A DNA stretch of 64,000 bases from Streptacidiphilus jeojiense (GCF_000719095.1 NZ_JOEH01000007.1:124001-188000), one strand, 5' to 3'; counted from the first letter of the stretch, positions 52,328 through 61,352 are shown. Notes: a model not told the origin generated them from the letters alone. A program made the numbers and translations.

Positions 52328-52347
52328 TACTAATACCGGTATAAGTA
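52328..52347. promoter_or_regulatory. 20-base dyad between XRE and aminopeptidase genes
   Basis: TACTAATACCGGTATAAGTA is palindromic at 18 of 20 positions. It lies 9 bases before the XRE start and 36 before the aminopeptidase start, so it can control both. Confidence 0.65.
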
Positions 52348-52382
52348 TTGGGCATCACCGCATCGCAGGGAGCTTCCGATCC

Positions 52383-53150
52383 ATGGTGGAGATCAAGACC
52401 GACAACGCGCTGGAGACCATGCGCGAGGCCGGACGCGTCGTGGCCAACACGCTCGCGGCGGTCCGCGGAACGGCAGCCGTCGGCGTCCGGCTGCGCGAGC
52501 TGGACGAGGCCGCCCGCGCCGTACTCGCGGCGGCCGGGGCACGCTCACCCTTCCTCGGCTACCGGCCGCCCTTCGCGCCCACCCCCTTCCCCGCCGTGAT
52601 CTGCGCCTCCGTCAACGACGCCGTCGACCACGGCATCCCCGGCGACTACCGGCTCCGCGACGGCGACCTGGTCAGCATCGACTGCGGGGCCGAACTCGAC
52701 GGCTGGACCGGCGACGCCGCCGTCAGCTTCACCGTCGGCACGCCCCGCCCCGCCGACCTGGAACTGATCGCCGCCACCAAGCAGGCCCTGGACGCCGGCA
52801 TCGCCGCGGCCACCGTCGGCCACCGCATCGGCGACATCTCCCACGCCATCAGCAGCGTCGCCCGCAGGGCCCGCTGCGGAATGCCGACCGACTTCGGCGG
52901 CCACGGCATCGGCCGCCGGATGCACGAGGATCCGCACGTCCCCAACCACGGCCGCCCCGGCCGCGGCTACCCGCTGCGCCACGGGCTCACCATCGCCATC
53001 GAGCCCATGCTCATGGCCGGCGGACAGAACGCCTACCGCACCGACCCCGACGGCTGGACCCTGCGCACCGTCGACGGCAGCCGGGCCGCCCACTTCGAAC
53101 ACACCATCGCCGTCACCGAGGACGGCCCCCGCATCCTCACCCTGCCGTGA
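52383..53150 (+). CDS. map: type I methionyl aminopeptidase
   Basis: A protein of 255 residues, normal length for a bacterial MetAP. It removes the initiator methionine from new proteins. Metal ligands are visible: aspartates in SIDCGAELDGWTGDAAVSF, histidine in GGHGIGRRMHEDP, glutamates in IAIEPML and the final HFEHTI. The active-site histidine is in CASVNDAVDHGIP. ATG 52383 has GGGAG 10 bases upstream. It is divergent from and probably regulated by the XRE gene, which suggests an accessory, conditionally expressed copy rather than the housekeeping map next to ribosomal genes. Confidence 0.9.
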   Translation: MVEIKTDNALETMREAGRVVANTLAAVRGTAAVGVRLRELDEAARAVLAAAGARSPFLGYRPPFAPTPFPAVICASVNDAVDHGIPGDYRLRDGDLVSIDCGAELDGWTGDAAVSFTVGTPRPADLELIAATKQALDAGIAAATVGHRIGDISHAISSVARRARCGMPTDFGGHGIGRRMHEDPHVPNHGRPGRGYPLRHGLTIAIEPMLMAGGQNAYRTDPDGWTLRTVDGSRAAHFEHTIAVTEDGPRILTLP

Positions 53151-53171
53151 CCGCAACCTAACTCGATCGTC

Positions 53172-53198
53172 CATTTGCCTATAAGCATTAGGCAAATG
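53172..53198. promoter_or_regulatory. TetR-type operator upstream of the TetR gene
   Basis: CATTTGCCTA and TAGGCAAATG form a perfect 10-bp dyad around a 7-base spacer, 37 bases before the TetR start. Autoregulation is likely. Confidence 0.65.
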
Positions 53199-53235
53199 TA
53201 TGGTCGATGCAGGAAACCGGGAGGCAGGGCACACC

Positions 53236-53805
53236 ATGGCACGCGCAGGACTCAGCACCCAGCGCCTGATCGACGCGGGGGCGGAGCTGGCCGACGAGGT
53301 CGGCTTCGACCAGGCGACGCTCTCGGCGCTGGCCAGACGGTTCGACGTCAAGGTCGCCAGCCTCTACTCGCACCTGAAGAACTCGCACGACCTCAGGACC
53401 GGAATCGCCCTGCTCGCCCTGGAGCAGCTGGCCGACCGGGCCGCCGAGGCCATGGCCGGCCGGGCCGGCAGGGACGCCCTGGCCGCGCTCGGGAACACCT
53501 TCCGCGACTACGCCCGCGAGCACCCCGGCCGCTACGCGGCAGCCCAGTACCGGCTCTACCCGCAGGCGGCCGCCGCCTCCGCCGGTGTCAGGCTCTCCCA
53601 GCTGACCCGGGCCGTGCTGCGCGGCTACGACCTGGCCGAGCCCGAGCAGACCCACGCCGTACGGCTGCTGGGCAGCGCCTTCCACGGCTATGTGGCCCTG
53701 GAGCTGGCGGGCGGCTTCAGCCACAGCGCGCCCGACAGTCAGGAGAGCTGGTCGCGGTCCCTGGACGCGCTGGACGCCCTGCTGCGCAACTGGCCCGCGC
53801 CCTGA
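53236..53805 (+). CDS. TetR-family transcriptional regulator with WHG-type C-terminal domain
   Basis: A protein of 189 residues from ATG 53236. The N-terminal helix-turn-helix is TQRLIDAGAELADEVGFDQA followed by FDVKVASLYSHLKNSHDLRT. The C-terminal ligand domain has the AFHGYVALELAGGF stretch typical of TetR_C_33/WHG members. A perfect dyad upstream suggests self-repression. The SGNH hydrolase gene begins 60 bases after its stop on the same strand and is the probable target in the same transcript. Confidence 0.88.
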   Translation: MARAGLSTQRLIDAGAELADEVGFDQATLSALARRFDVKVASLYSHLKNSHDLRTGIALLALEQLADRAAEAMAGRAGRDALAALGNTFRDYAREHPGRYAAAQYRLYPQAAAASAGVRLSQLTRAVLRGYDLAEPEQTHAVRLLGSAFHGYVALELAGGFSHSAPDSQESWSRSLDALDALLRNWPAP

Positions 53806-53865
53806 CCCGACCGGCCGCCCCGACCACCCGATCCTCCTCGAACATCCCCATCGCCAGGCGGAGAC

Positions 53866-55032
53866 ATGACGCACCCTCAGCACGACCTGACCACCACACC
53901 CATCACCGCCGACCTGCTGCGCGGCGCGCTGGACCTGGAGCGCACCGGGCACGGCCTGCTGCCGCACCGGCTGCCGGCCTGGGCCCGCGCCCAGAACACC
54001 GACCCGCAGCTGGCCATGGCCGAGGCCCAGCCCTCCGGGGTGCGCCTGGTGCTGCGCACCCGTGCCACCGTGGTCGAGCTCGACACGCTGCCCACCAAGC
54101 GCAGCTACGCCGGCGCGCCGCCCCGCCCGGACGGCGTCTACGACCTGGTCGTCGACGGACACCTGGCCGGCCAGGCCGTCGCGCACGGCGGCAACACGCT
54201 CACCATCGACATGGCCACCGGCACCGCCGACCACCGCCCCGGCCCGGTCGCCACCGTCCGCTTCACCGGCCTGTCCGACCAGGACAAGGACGTCGAGATC
54301 TGGCTGCCGCACAACGAGACCACCGAACTGGTCTCGCTGCGCACCGACGCGGCGGTCGCACCGGTGCCGGACCGCGGCCGCAAGGTGTGGCTGCACCACG
54401 GCAGTTCCATCAGCCACGGCTCGGACGCCGCGAGCCCCAGCACCACCTGGCCCGCGATCGCCGCCGCCCGCGCCGGGGTGGAGCTGGTCAACCTCGGGCT
54501 GGGCGGCAGCGCCCTGCTCGACCCGTTCGCCGCCCGCAGCATCAGGGACACCCCGGCCGACCTGATCAGCCTCAAGATCGGCATCAACCTGGTCAACACC
54601 GACCTGATGCGGATGCGCGCCTTCACCCCCGCGGTGCACGGCTTCCTGGACACCGTCCGCGAGGGCCACCCGACCACGCCGCTGCTGGTCGTCTCCCCCA
54701 TCCTCTGCCCCATCCACGAGGACACCCCGGGGCCCACCACCTTCGACCTGGCTGCGCTCGCCACCGGACAGCTGCGGTTCACCGCCACCGGCGACCCCGC
54801 CGAACGCGCGGCCGGAAAGCTGACCCTCACGGCCATCCGCGAGGAGCTGTCCCGCATCGTCCGGCAGCGGTCCGCCGCCGACCCCAACCTGCGCCACCTC
54901 GACGGCCGCGAGCTCTACGGCGAGGCGGACAGCGCGGAGCTGCCGCTCCCCGACCAGCTGCACCCGGACGCGGCCACCCACCGCCGGATGGGCGAGCGCT
55001 TCGCCGAACTCGGCCTCGGCAGCGCCGGCTGA
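53866..55032 (+). CDS. SGNH/GDSL-family hydrolase
   Basis: A protein of 388 residues without a signal peptide. An N-terminal beta-sandwich of about 165 residues is followed by an SGNH domain: block I HHGSSISHG (nucleophile serine), block II LGLGGSALL, block III KIGINLVN and block V DQLHPD with the catalytic Asp-His. It is related to two-domain carbohydrate esterases, which remove acetyl groups from sugars. A cytosolic esterase next to glycosidase genes fits deacetylation of imported oligosaccharides. The substrate is not shown. It follows the TetR gene. Confidence 0.82.
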   Translation: MTHPQHDLTTTPITADLLRGALDLERTGHGLLPHRLPAWARAQNTDPQLAMAEAQPSGVRLVLRTRATVVELDTLPTKRSYAGAPPRPDGVYDLVVDGHLAGQAVAHGGNTLTIDMATGTADHRPGPVATVRFTGLSDQDKDVEIWLPHNETTELVSLRTDAAVAPVPDRGRKVWLHHGSSISHGSDAASPSTTWPAIAAARAGVELVNLGLGGSALLDPFAARSIRDTPADLISLKIGINLVNTDLMRMRAFTPAVHGFLDTVREGHPTTPLLVVSPILCPIHEDTPGPTTFDLAALATGQLRFTATGDPAERAAGKLTLTAIREELSRIVRQRSAADPNLRHLDGRELYGEADSAELPLPDQLHPDAATHRRMGERFAELGLGSAG

Positions 55033-55048
55033 CCCGGCTGACCCGGCG

Positions 55049-56056
55049 TCAGCGCGTCGGCACCGGGCCGGTGGACTCGCGGACCACGAGCTGGGTGGCC
55101 AGTTCGATGTGCAGGGTGTCCACGGTGTGCCCGTCCAGATGCCGGGTCAGCAGCGAGACCGCTATCCGGCCCATCTCCTCCAGGGGTTGGCGCACGGTGG
55201 TGAGCCTGGGCTGGGTGCTGCGGCTCAGGTCGCTGTCGTCGAAGCCGGCGACCGACAGGTCCTGCGGCACCCGCAGTCCCAGCTCGTGCGCGGCGCGCAG
55301 GATGCCCACCGCGACCTTGTCGTTGAAGCCGATCAGGGCGGTCGGACGGTCCGCCAGGGACAGCAGCTCCCGGGCCGCCCGGTAGCCGTTCTCCGTGGTG
55401 GGCTCCGCGCTGCGGAGCAGGTCGGAGGTGGTCAGACTGCCGGCCTCGGCCATCGCCGAGGTGTGTCCGAGCAGCCTGGCCTTGCCGGCCAGCCAGTTGC
55501 CCGGCCCACCGATGACGCCGATGCGCCGGTGCCCCAGCGCGGTCAGGTGCGCGGTGACACTGCGGGCGCCGGCGGCGTTGGCCGCCGAGACCGAGGCGAT
55601 CTCGCCCGGCAGCTCGGTACGCGGATCTACCACCACGAAGGGGAAGCCGGCCGCCCGCAGGTCCTGCAGCTCCTGGTCCGGCTCGGGCGGCAGGATCAGC
55701 ACCGCGCCCGCGATGGCGGGGTTGTGCGGCAGCGAGGTCAGCACATGGGCGCTCTGCGCGGACTCGCCGGCCCCGAGCACCAGGTCGCGGCCGTGCAGCG
55801 CCAGGGTGTCGGCGATCGAGGTGACGATGACACCGAAGTAGTCCGTCAGCACATAGGGGCAGCGCACGTACACCGCTCCGGGGCGCGCGGCGGGGGGCGC
55901 CGGCTTGAGCCGGTCCATGGCGCGCCGGACCAGTTCCTGGGTCTGCGGGGAAACCGTCGCATGGCCGTTGATCACGCGCGAGACGGTGGCGATGGACACC
56001 CCGGCCTCCGCTGCGATGGCCCGTACCGTGACGTGCTTCGCCCGGGGCCTAGCCAT
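55049..56056 (-). CDS. LacI-family transcriptional regulator (C)
   Basis: A protein of 335 residues from ATG 56056. The helix-turn-helix is VTVRAIAAEAGVSIATVSRV followed by INGHATVSPQTQ. A periplasmic-binding-like sensor domain ends with SVAGFDDSDLSRSTQPRLTT. The hinge (MDRLKPAPPAARPG) is unusual: the normal YxPN motif is missing and the stretch is proline-rich. It is divergent from the GH30 gene. A TTTGTTTCAT element occurs once near each start and is a candidate operator. Its recognition helix differs from regulators A and B. Confidence 0.9.
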   Translation of the reverse strand: MARPRAKHVTVRAIAAEAGVSIATVSRVINGHATVSPQTQELVRRAMDRLKPAPPAARPGAVYVRCPYVLTDYFGVIVTSIADTLALHGRDLVLGAGESAQSAHVLTSLPHNPAIAGAVLILPPEPDQELQDLRAAGFPFVVVDPRTELPGEIASVSAANAAGARSVTAHLTALGHRRIGVIGGPGNWLAGKARLLGHTSAMAEAGSLTTSDLLRSAEPTTENGYRAARELLSLADRPTALIGFNDKVAVGILRAAHELGLRVPQDLSVAGFDDSDLSRSTQPRLTTVRQPLEEMGRIAVSLLTRHLDGHTVDTLHIELATQLVVRESTGPVPTR

Positions 56057-56067
56057 GCGTCACCCGG

Positions 56068-56078
56068 TTTTGTTTCAT
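56068..56078. promoter_or_regulatory. LacI C operator candidate near its own start
   Basis: TTTTGTTTCAT lies 12 bases upstream of the LacI C start codon and shares TTTGTTTCAT with 56183-56192. Confidence 0.4.
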
Positions 56079-56133
56079 GCGCCGGAGCATACCGCAGCCC
56101 CGCGGCCGTAGTTGCGGAACCATGACAACTCCC

Positions 56134-56163
56134 TTGACAGGGTCCGAGCCCGAGCGCTTACGT
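56134..56163 (+). promoter_or_regulatory. promoter candidate for GH30
   Basis: TTGACA at 56134 and TTACGT at 56158 with an 18-base spacer. The candidate operator repeats begin 20 bases downstream. Confidence 0.4.
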
Positions 56164-56182
56164 GTGTTTCGCCGGAATGACA

Positions 56183-56203
56183 TTTGTTTCATTTCGTTTC
56201 AAA
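56183..56203. promoter_or_regulatory. LacI C operator candidate before GH30
   Basis: GTTTCA occurs at 56186 and 56196, exactly one helical turn apart, inside TTTGTTTCAT and CGTTTCAAAG. The site lies about 35 bases before the GH30 start. Confidence 0.45.
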
Positions 56204-56235
56204 GCCGCGTTCCGCTTCGTCCCTGGAGAGGTCCC

Positions 56236-58227
56236 ATGCGTCCACCACGCAAAGCCCTGCTCGCCGCAGTCTGCACGCTCGCGGCTGCGGCCGTCGTCGG
56301 ATCCGGGCTGGCCCCGGCCCAGGCAGCCTCCGTCCGCCACCACGCGGCGGGATCGGTCTCCGGCACGGGCGCCGGCTCCGGATCGGCGCAGGTGTGGATC
56401 ACCACCCCGGACGGCACCGACACCATGACCGACGCCGGCACCGTCGGCTTCACCACCACGCCCAGCACCGCCCCCACCGTCGTGGTCGACCCCAGCCGCA
56501 CCTTCCAGACCATGTCCGGCTTCGGCGCGGCCATCACCGACTCCTCCGCCTCGGTCCTGTCCGCCCTGAACCCGCAGGCCCGAACCGCCGCCATGCGCTC
56601 GCTCTTCAGCCCCACCTCGGGGGACGGCCTGGACTACCTGCGCCAGCCCGTCGGCGCCTCGGACTTCACCACCGGACCGGCCTACACCTACGACGACGTC
56701 CCGGCCGGGAGCACCGACTACTCGCTCAGCCACTTCAGCATCGCCCACGACCAGACCCAGATCCTGCCGCTGCTGCGCCAGGCCGAGCAGCTCAACCCGC
56801 ACCTGCAGATCCTGGCGACCCCGTGGAGCCCGCCCGCCTGGATGAAGACCGGCGGCTCGCTCACCGGCGGACGGCTGATCGACGACCCCAGGGTCTACCG
56901 CGCCTACGCCGCCTACCTGGTGAAGTTCATTCAGGCCTACCGGGCCAACGGCGTGCGGGTGGACACCATCACGGTGCAGAACGAGCCGCAGAACCGCACC
57001 CCGTCCGGCTACCCCGGCACCGACATGCCGTCCTGGCAGGAGGCCAAGGTCATCGAGCAGCTCGGCCCGATGCTCCGCGCCGCCCACCTGGACACCACGA
57101 TCCTGGGCTACGACCACAACTGGACCGAGCACCCCAACGACGCGGCCGCCACCCCGCCCGACGAGACCGCCGACATCGACGACTACCCCCAGCAGCTGCT
57201 GAACTCCCCCGCCGCCCAGTACATCTCCGGCACCGCCTACCACTGCTACTACGGCGACCCCAGCGCGATGACCGCGCTGCACCGGCAGTTCCCCACCAAG
57301 GACATCTACTTCACCGAGTGCTCCGGCAGCCAGTCCGCCAACCCGGCCGACACCTTCTCCGACACCCTCAAGTGGCACGCCCGCAACCTGGTCATCGGCG
57401 CCACCCGCAACTGGGCCAAGACCGTCATCAACTGGAACATCGCCCTCGATCCCGCAGGCGGCCCGCACACCGGCGGCTGCACCGGCTGCACCGGGGTGCT
57501 GACCGTCGGTGCCGACGGCACCGTCACCCGCAACGCCGAGTACTACACCCTGGGCCACCTGGCCCGCTTCGTCCAGCCCGGCGCGGTCCGGATCGCCAGC
57601 ACCTCCTTCGGCACCACCGGATGGAACGGCCAGGTCGAGGACGTCGCCTTCCGGAACCCCGACGGCAGCACCGTCCTGGTGGCCCACAACGAGAACGACA
57701 ACCCGCAGACCTTCGCCATCCGCGAGGGCGACCGCAACCTCAGCTACACGCTGCCCGGCGGAGCGCTGGCCACCTTCGTCTGGCGCACCCCCGGCTCCGC
57801 CGCCGGACACGGAGCGCAGCAGCTCGACCCGACCGGATGGACCGCCACCGCCAGCACCAGCAGCAGCACCGACCCGGCGGCCGATGCGGTCGACGACGAC
57901 GCCAGCACCCGCTTCTCCTCCGGCGCCGCCCAGGCCCCCGGCCAGTACCTCCAGGTCGACCTCGGCAAGGTGCTCCACCCGCAGCAGGTCGTCTTCGACA
58001 CCGGCGCCTCCACCGGCGACTACCCGCGCGGCTACACCGCGGCCACCAGCACCGACGGCGTGCACTGGACCACGGAGGTCCCCGACGGCCAGGGCAGCGG
58101 GCAGTTCACCACCGTCGACGTCGGCGGCCGCGGCACCCGCTATGTGCGCCTCACTCTGACGGCCGCCAGCGGCAGCTGGTGGAGCGTCGCCGATGTGCGT
58201 GCCTACACCGGCGCCGACCGCCGCTGA
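56236..58227 (+). CDS. secreted GH30 glycosidase with C-terminal discoidin-type domain
   Basis: A protein of 663 residues from ATG 56236 with GGAGAGG upstream. A Sec signal peptide ends near PAQA-AS. The GH30 barrel plus beta-domain spans about 75-520: SGFGAAITDSSA, ATPWSPPAWMKT, acid/base E250 in TVQNEPQN and nucleophile E361 in YFTECSGS. A discoidin/F5-8C (CBM32-like) domain covers about 525-660. The sequence looks closest to glucosylceramidase or beta-1,6-glucanase subfamilies; other GH30 members cut beta-1,6-galactan or xylan. The activity is undecided. It is divergent from LacI C. Confidence 0.88.
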   Translation: MRPPRKALLAAVCTLAAAAVVGSGLAPAQAASVRHHAAGSVSGTGAGSGSAQVWITTPDGTDTMTDAGTVGFTTTPSTAPTVVVDPSRTFQTMSGFGAAITDSSASVLSALNPQARTAAMRSLFSPTSGDGLDYLRQPVGASDFTTGPAYTYDDVPAGSTDYSLSHFSIAHDQTQILPLLRQAEQLNPHLQILATPWSPPAWMKTGGSLTGGRLIDDPRVYRAYAAYLVKFIQAYRANGVRVDTITVQNEPQNRTPSGYPGTDMPSWQEAKVIEQLGPMLRAAHLDTTILGYDHNWTEHPNDAAATPPDETADIDDYPQQLLNSPAAQYISGTAYHCYYGDPSAMTALHRQFPTKDIYFTECSGSQSANPADTFSDTLKWHARNLVIGATRNWAKTVINWNIALDPAGGPHTGGCTGCTGVLTVGADGTVTRNAEYYTLGHLARFVQPGAVRIASTSFGTTGWNGQVEDVAFRNPDGSTVLVAHNENDNPQTFAIREGDRNLSYTLPGGALATFVWRTPGSAAGHGAQQLDPTGWTATASTSSSTDPAADAVDDDASTRFSSGAAQAPGQYLQVDLGKVLHPQQVVFDTGASTGDYPRGYTAATSTDGVHWTTEVPDGQGSGQFTTVDVGGRGTRYVRLTLTAASGSWWSVADVRAYTGADRR

Positions 58228-58242
58228 CGCCGCTCCCGCAGG

Positions 58243-58941
58243 TCACCGGCTCTTCGACTGCTCGACGTCGGCCCTGATCGCCCGCATGATCGGGGCCACG
58301 TCGGCCGCGGTGAATCCGACCTTGGTGTTGGTGCCGTCCCCCTTGATGACCACGGTGATGCCGGCCGCGGTGGTCGTGGTGAACCAGGAGCAGGTGGTGG
58401 CGGCCGTGGACAGCATGGCGTTCTGGACCAGGACGGTGTTGCAGACCGCGCGGCCACCGTGCGGCCCGGGGTCGGCGTCGACGGCACTGGTGCTGAGCAG
58501 GTCGCCGGCGCCGTCGTCCTTGGTGGCGGGGGGCTGGTCCAGGAGGTCGTGCAGGTGGTCGGGGTCGAAGCCGGCGCCGGTGACGCCGTTGTAGAAGATC
58601 CAGGCCCCGTCCGCGCGGTCGTCGTAGTAGGCGTGCACCGGCGTACCGGACACCCCCAGCCGCTGAGCCGTCTGCTTGAGGTCGCCGTCCACCTGCTGCA
58701 CCAGTTGGGCCGAGGGCTGCCCCTGCGGGTAGCCACCGGCCACCGCTGGGGCGCTGAGCACGTACGACGTGCCCGTGGCAGCGCCGGCCGCCGTGTCCCC
58801 GGCCGCCGCCACGCCGGCCGTACCGGGCTCGGCCTGCGGGGTGGTGGATCCCCCGCAGGCCGACACCAGCGCGCCGGCCAGCAGCACTACGACTGCGCCG
58901 GCGACCGGCTTCCGGACGCGCAGAGGTGCAAGTCGTGCCAT
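58243..58941 (-). CDS. lipoprotein of unknown function
   Basis: A protein of 232 residues from ATG 58941 with GAGGAGG upstream. A lipoprotein signal (PVAGAVVVLLAGALVSAC) has its lipobox cysteine at about residue 29. A Gly/Ala linker follows, then a ~150-residue domain with GTPVHAYYDDRADGAWIFYN, DPGPHGGRAVCNTVLVQN and ATTCSWFTTTTAAGITVVI. The two cysteines may pair. No family is recognised. It converges with GH30 and is divergent from the LysR gene at 59162. Confidence 0.75.
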   Translation of the reverse strand: MARLAPLRVRKPVAGAVVVLLAGALVSACGGSTTPQAEPGTAGVAAAGDTAAGAATGTSYVLSAPAVAGGYPQGQPSAQLVQQVDGDLKQTAQRLGVSGTPVHAYYDDRADGAWIFYNGVTGAGFDPDHLHDLLDQPPATKDDGAGDLLSTSAVDADPGPHGGRAVCNTVLVQNAMLSTAATTCSWFTTTTAAGITVVIKGDGTNTKVGFTAADVAPIMRAIRADVEQSKSR

Positions 58942-59161
58942 GAACGGCCTCCTCGGGTACGGGCTTCAGCCCGGCTTCGGGCATGCGGGAACCAGGGCGG
59001 CCGGCTGCCGAAGCCCTGGGGATGACGGCCAGTCTGGCAGCCGGGCCCCGGCAGGACAGTCCCTCCGGACAGCTCTGCTTACCCCTCCCGACAGCACAGC
59101 TGGCCACGGCCGAACGCCCTGTGGCACGATGACGCCCCGGACGACAGAAGGGGCCGCACGG

Positions 59162-60199
59162 ATGGACCTCGATCCACGGCGGCTGCTGGTCCTGCACGCC
59201 ATCGCAGAGAGCGGCGGACTGGCGTCAGCGGCCCGCCGACTGGGCCACACCCGCTCGGCGGTGTCCCAGCAACTGGCCGCCCTGGAACGGGAGGTGGGAC
59301 TCCCCCTGGTGGACCGCTCCGGCCCGCGCCTGGAACTCACCGCCGGCGGACGGCTGCTGGCCGCCACCGGTGCCCGCATCGACCAGGAACTCACCCTCGC
59401 CGCCCAGCAGTTGAGCGCGGCCAACCACCATGTCGTGCAGGGGCCGGTGGCGATCGGGGCCACCCCCTGGGTGCTGTCCAGGATCGCGGCCCGTTCGCTG
59501 GCGCTGCTCGCACAGTGGCATCCCGGGGTCGAGCCGAGGTTCGCCGAGGCCGGGCTGGAGGACGGCCTGCGACAGCTGCGCCTGGGCGAGTTGGACGTCC
59601 TGGTCATCACCGACGACCGGGACACCGCCCTGCCGCTGCCGCCCGCCGTACGTGCGCAGGTGCTCAGCGAGGACACCTACCGCGTGGTCGTCCCGGCCGG
59701 CTGGGAGGTACCGGCCACCGCGGCCGAACTCTCCGGCCGCCCCTGGATCGGCGCCCCCGCGGACTCCGCACGCGGTCGCGCCTTCGCCCGGTTCGCGAGC
59801 ACCCACGGCGTCACCCCGTCGGTCGAGCACCGCGCCGAGCACCTGGGCACCGTCCAGGCCCTGCTGGCCGGCGCGGTCGGCGCCGCGATCCTGCCCGCGT
59901 ACCTCGCCGCGCATCTGGCCCAGGTGACGGTCACCACGCTGCCCGTCACCGGCAGCCAGATCACCAGGACGCTCTACCGCACCGGCCACGGCTCCTCCTC
60001 GGCAGCGGCGTCATCGGCCGCGGCCGCACTGCAGCAGGCGACCCGCGACCACGCCGAGGCGATCACCCTGGCCGACCAGGGCATGGGTGACATCGTCGTC
60101 CGTCCGCTGCGCGACCCCGCCGACCCCACCGACCCGGCCGCCCCCTCCCCCGGCGCTCCCCGGCGCGGCGGGACGGGGAGCGCCCGAATGCCGGGTTAG
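59162..60199 (+). CDS. LysR-family transcriptional regulator (1)
   Basis: A protein of 345 residues from ATG 59162 with GAAGGGG 8 bases upstream. The N-terminal winged helix is MDLDPRRLLVLHAIAESGG, then AARRLGHTRSAVSQQLAALE. A LysR substrate-binding domain covers about 90-295, followed by a Pro/Asp-rich tail of about 40 residues (DPADPTDPAAPSPG). It is divergent from the lipoprotein gene across 220 bases in which no clear T-N11-A box stands out. The effector is unknown. Confidence 0.88.
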   Translation: MDLDPRRLLVLHAIAESGGLASAARRLGHTRSAVSQQLAALEREVGLPLVDRSGPRLELTAGGRLLAATGARIDQELTLAAQQLSAANHHVVQGPVAIGATPWVLSRIAARSLALLAQWHPGVEPRFAEAGLEDGLRQLRLGELDVLVITDDRDTALPLPPAVRAQVLSEDTYRVVVPAGWEVPATAAELSGRPWIGAPADSARGRAFARFASTHGVTPSVEHRAEHLGTVQALLAGAVGAAILPAYLAAHLAQVTVTTLPVTGSQITRTLYRTGHGSSSAAASSAAAALQQATRDHAEAITLADQGMGDIVVRPLRDPADPTDPAAPSPGAPRRGGTGSARMPG

Positions 60200-60280
60200 G
60201 GTCTTGCCCGTGCTGACCGGCTGTGCCTGACTGAGAGCGTCACGGCCACGGACCGCACGGACCGACCTCGAGGAGCTCCC

Positions 60281-61141
60281 ATGGGACTGATCAGCGCGGT
60301 GGGCCTGGTACTCCACCCCGAGCGGACCGACACCGCGATCGTGGACACCATCGTCCGCTGGAGCCGGGGCCGGGACTCCAAGGTCCTGGGGCTCGCGGAC
60401 GAGGTGGCACGGATCGGCTGCGAGGCCCTGCCGGTGCTGGCCGACGAGATGAACGCGTCGGCCGACCTGGTGGTCAGCCTGGGCGGGGACGGCACCATGC
60501 TGCGGGCGATGCGCCTGGCCGTCGGCGGCCGCGCCCCGGTCCTCGGGGTCAACGTCGGACGCCTGGGGTTCCTCGCCGAGATCGACATCCCGGACGTCCC
60601 GGCCGCACTCGACGCGATCGACCAGCACCGCTTTACCGTGGAGGGCCGCTCGGCCGTCCAGGTGACCTTCGGTTCCCGCCAGGAGACCGCGCTCAACGAC
60701 GTGGTCCTGATCCGGTCCCCCGGCCACAAGTCGGCCGCGGTCGCGGTGCGGGTCCAGGACCAGCCCTTCGTCCGCTACAGCGCCGATGCGATCGTGGTGG
60801 CCACCCCCACCGGCTCGACCGCGTACAGCTTCTCCGCCGGCGGACCGATCGTCTCCCCCAACGCCGAGGGACTGCTGGTCACCCCGGTGGCGCCGCACTC
60901 GGCCTTCAACCGCTCGCTGTTCCTCTCCAGCGGCGAGCGGCTGACCCTGGAGATCCTGCCCAACAGCGGCGACCTCGCCATCGAGGCCGACGGCCGCCTG
61001 GTCGGCCAGGTCTGCCCGGGCGACGTCGTCGAGCTGAACATGCTCCCCGCCGCGGCCCGCATCGTCCGCCTCGGCCAGACCACCTTCTACCAGCGCGCCC
61101 AGCGCAAGCTCCAGCTCTCCGGCTCCGCGGAACCCAACTGA
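60281..61141 (+). CDS. nadK: NAD kinase
   Basis: A protein of 286 residues, standard for NAD kinases. It phosphorylates NAD to NADP. The nucleotide motif GGDGT is at residues 68-72 (SLGGDGTMLRAMRL), with NVGRLGFLAEI following. The NAD-binding segment is NDVVLIRSPG, and ATPTGSTAYSFSAGGPIV is the conserved substrate loop. ATG 60281 is preceded by GAGGAG. In most actinobacteria the housekeeping gene sits near recN; its location here among LysR genes suggests an extra paralogue. It stands alone. Confidence 0.92.
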   Translation: MGLISAVGLVLHPERTDTAIVDTIVRWSRGRDSKVLGLADEVARIGCEALPVLADEMNASADLVVSLGGDGTMLRAMRLAVGGRAPVLGVNVGRLGFLAEIDIPDVPAALDAIDQHRFTVEGRSAVQVTFGSRQETALNDVVLIRSPGHKSAAVAVRVQDQPFVRYSADAIVVATPTGSTAYSFSAGGPIVSPNAEGLLVTPVAPHSAFNRSLFLSSGERLTLEILPNSGDLAIEADGRLVGQVCPGDVVELNMLPAAARIVRLGQTTFYQRAQRKLQLSGSAEPN

Positions 61142-61313
61142 CCCCGGCACGCCCGGCATCGGCGACGCACCGGCACGAAGTCCCCACGGCGCCCACGCCG
61201 GCTGCGCTGCTCCCCGGATTCGGCGGCGGCCTCGACGACGGCCCGGGCCTGCCGCACGCCGGTGCGTGCGCTCGGCTCGCGCAGAATCCGCCAGATTTGC
61301 GACAGTGGATCGA

Positions 61314-61326
61314 TCCAACACATGGT
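61314..61326. promoter_or_regulatory. LysR box candidate before LysR 2
   Basis: TCCAACACATGGT lies 27 bases before the LysR 2 start and matches the reverse complement of 62302-62314 at 11 of 13 positions. Confidence 0.45.
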
Positions 61327-61352
61327 TCCACTCGAATCGATCGGCGTGACAG

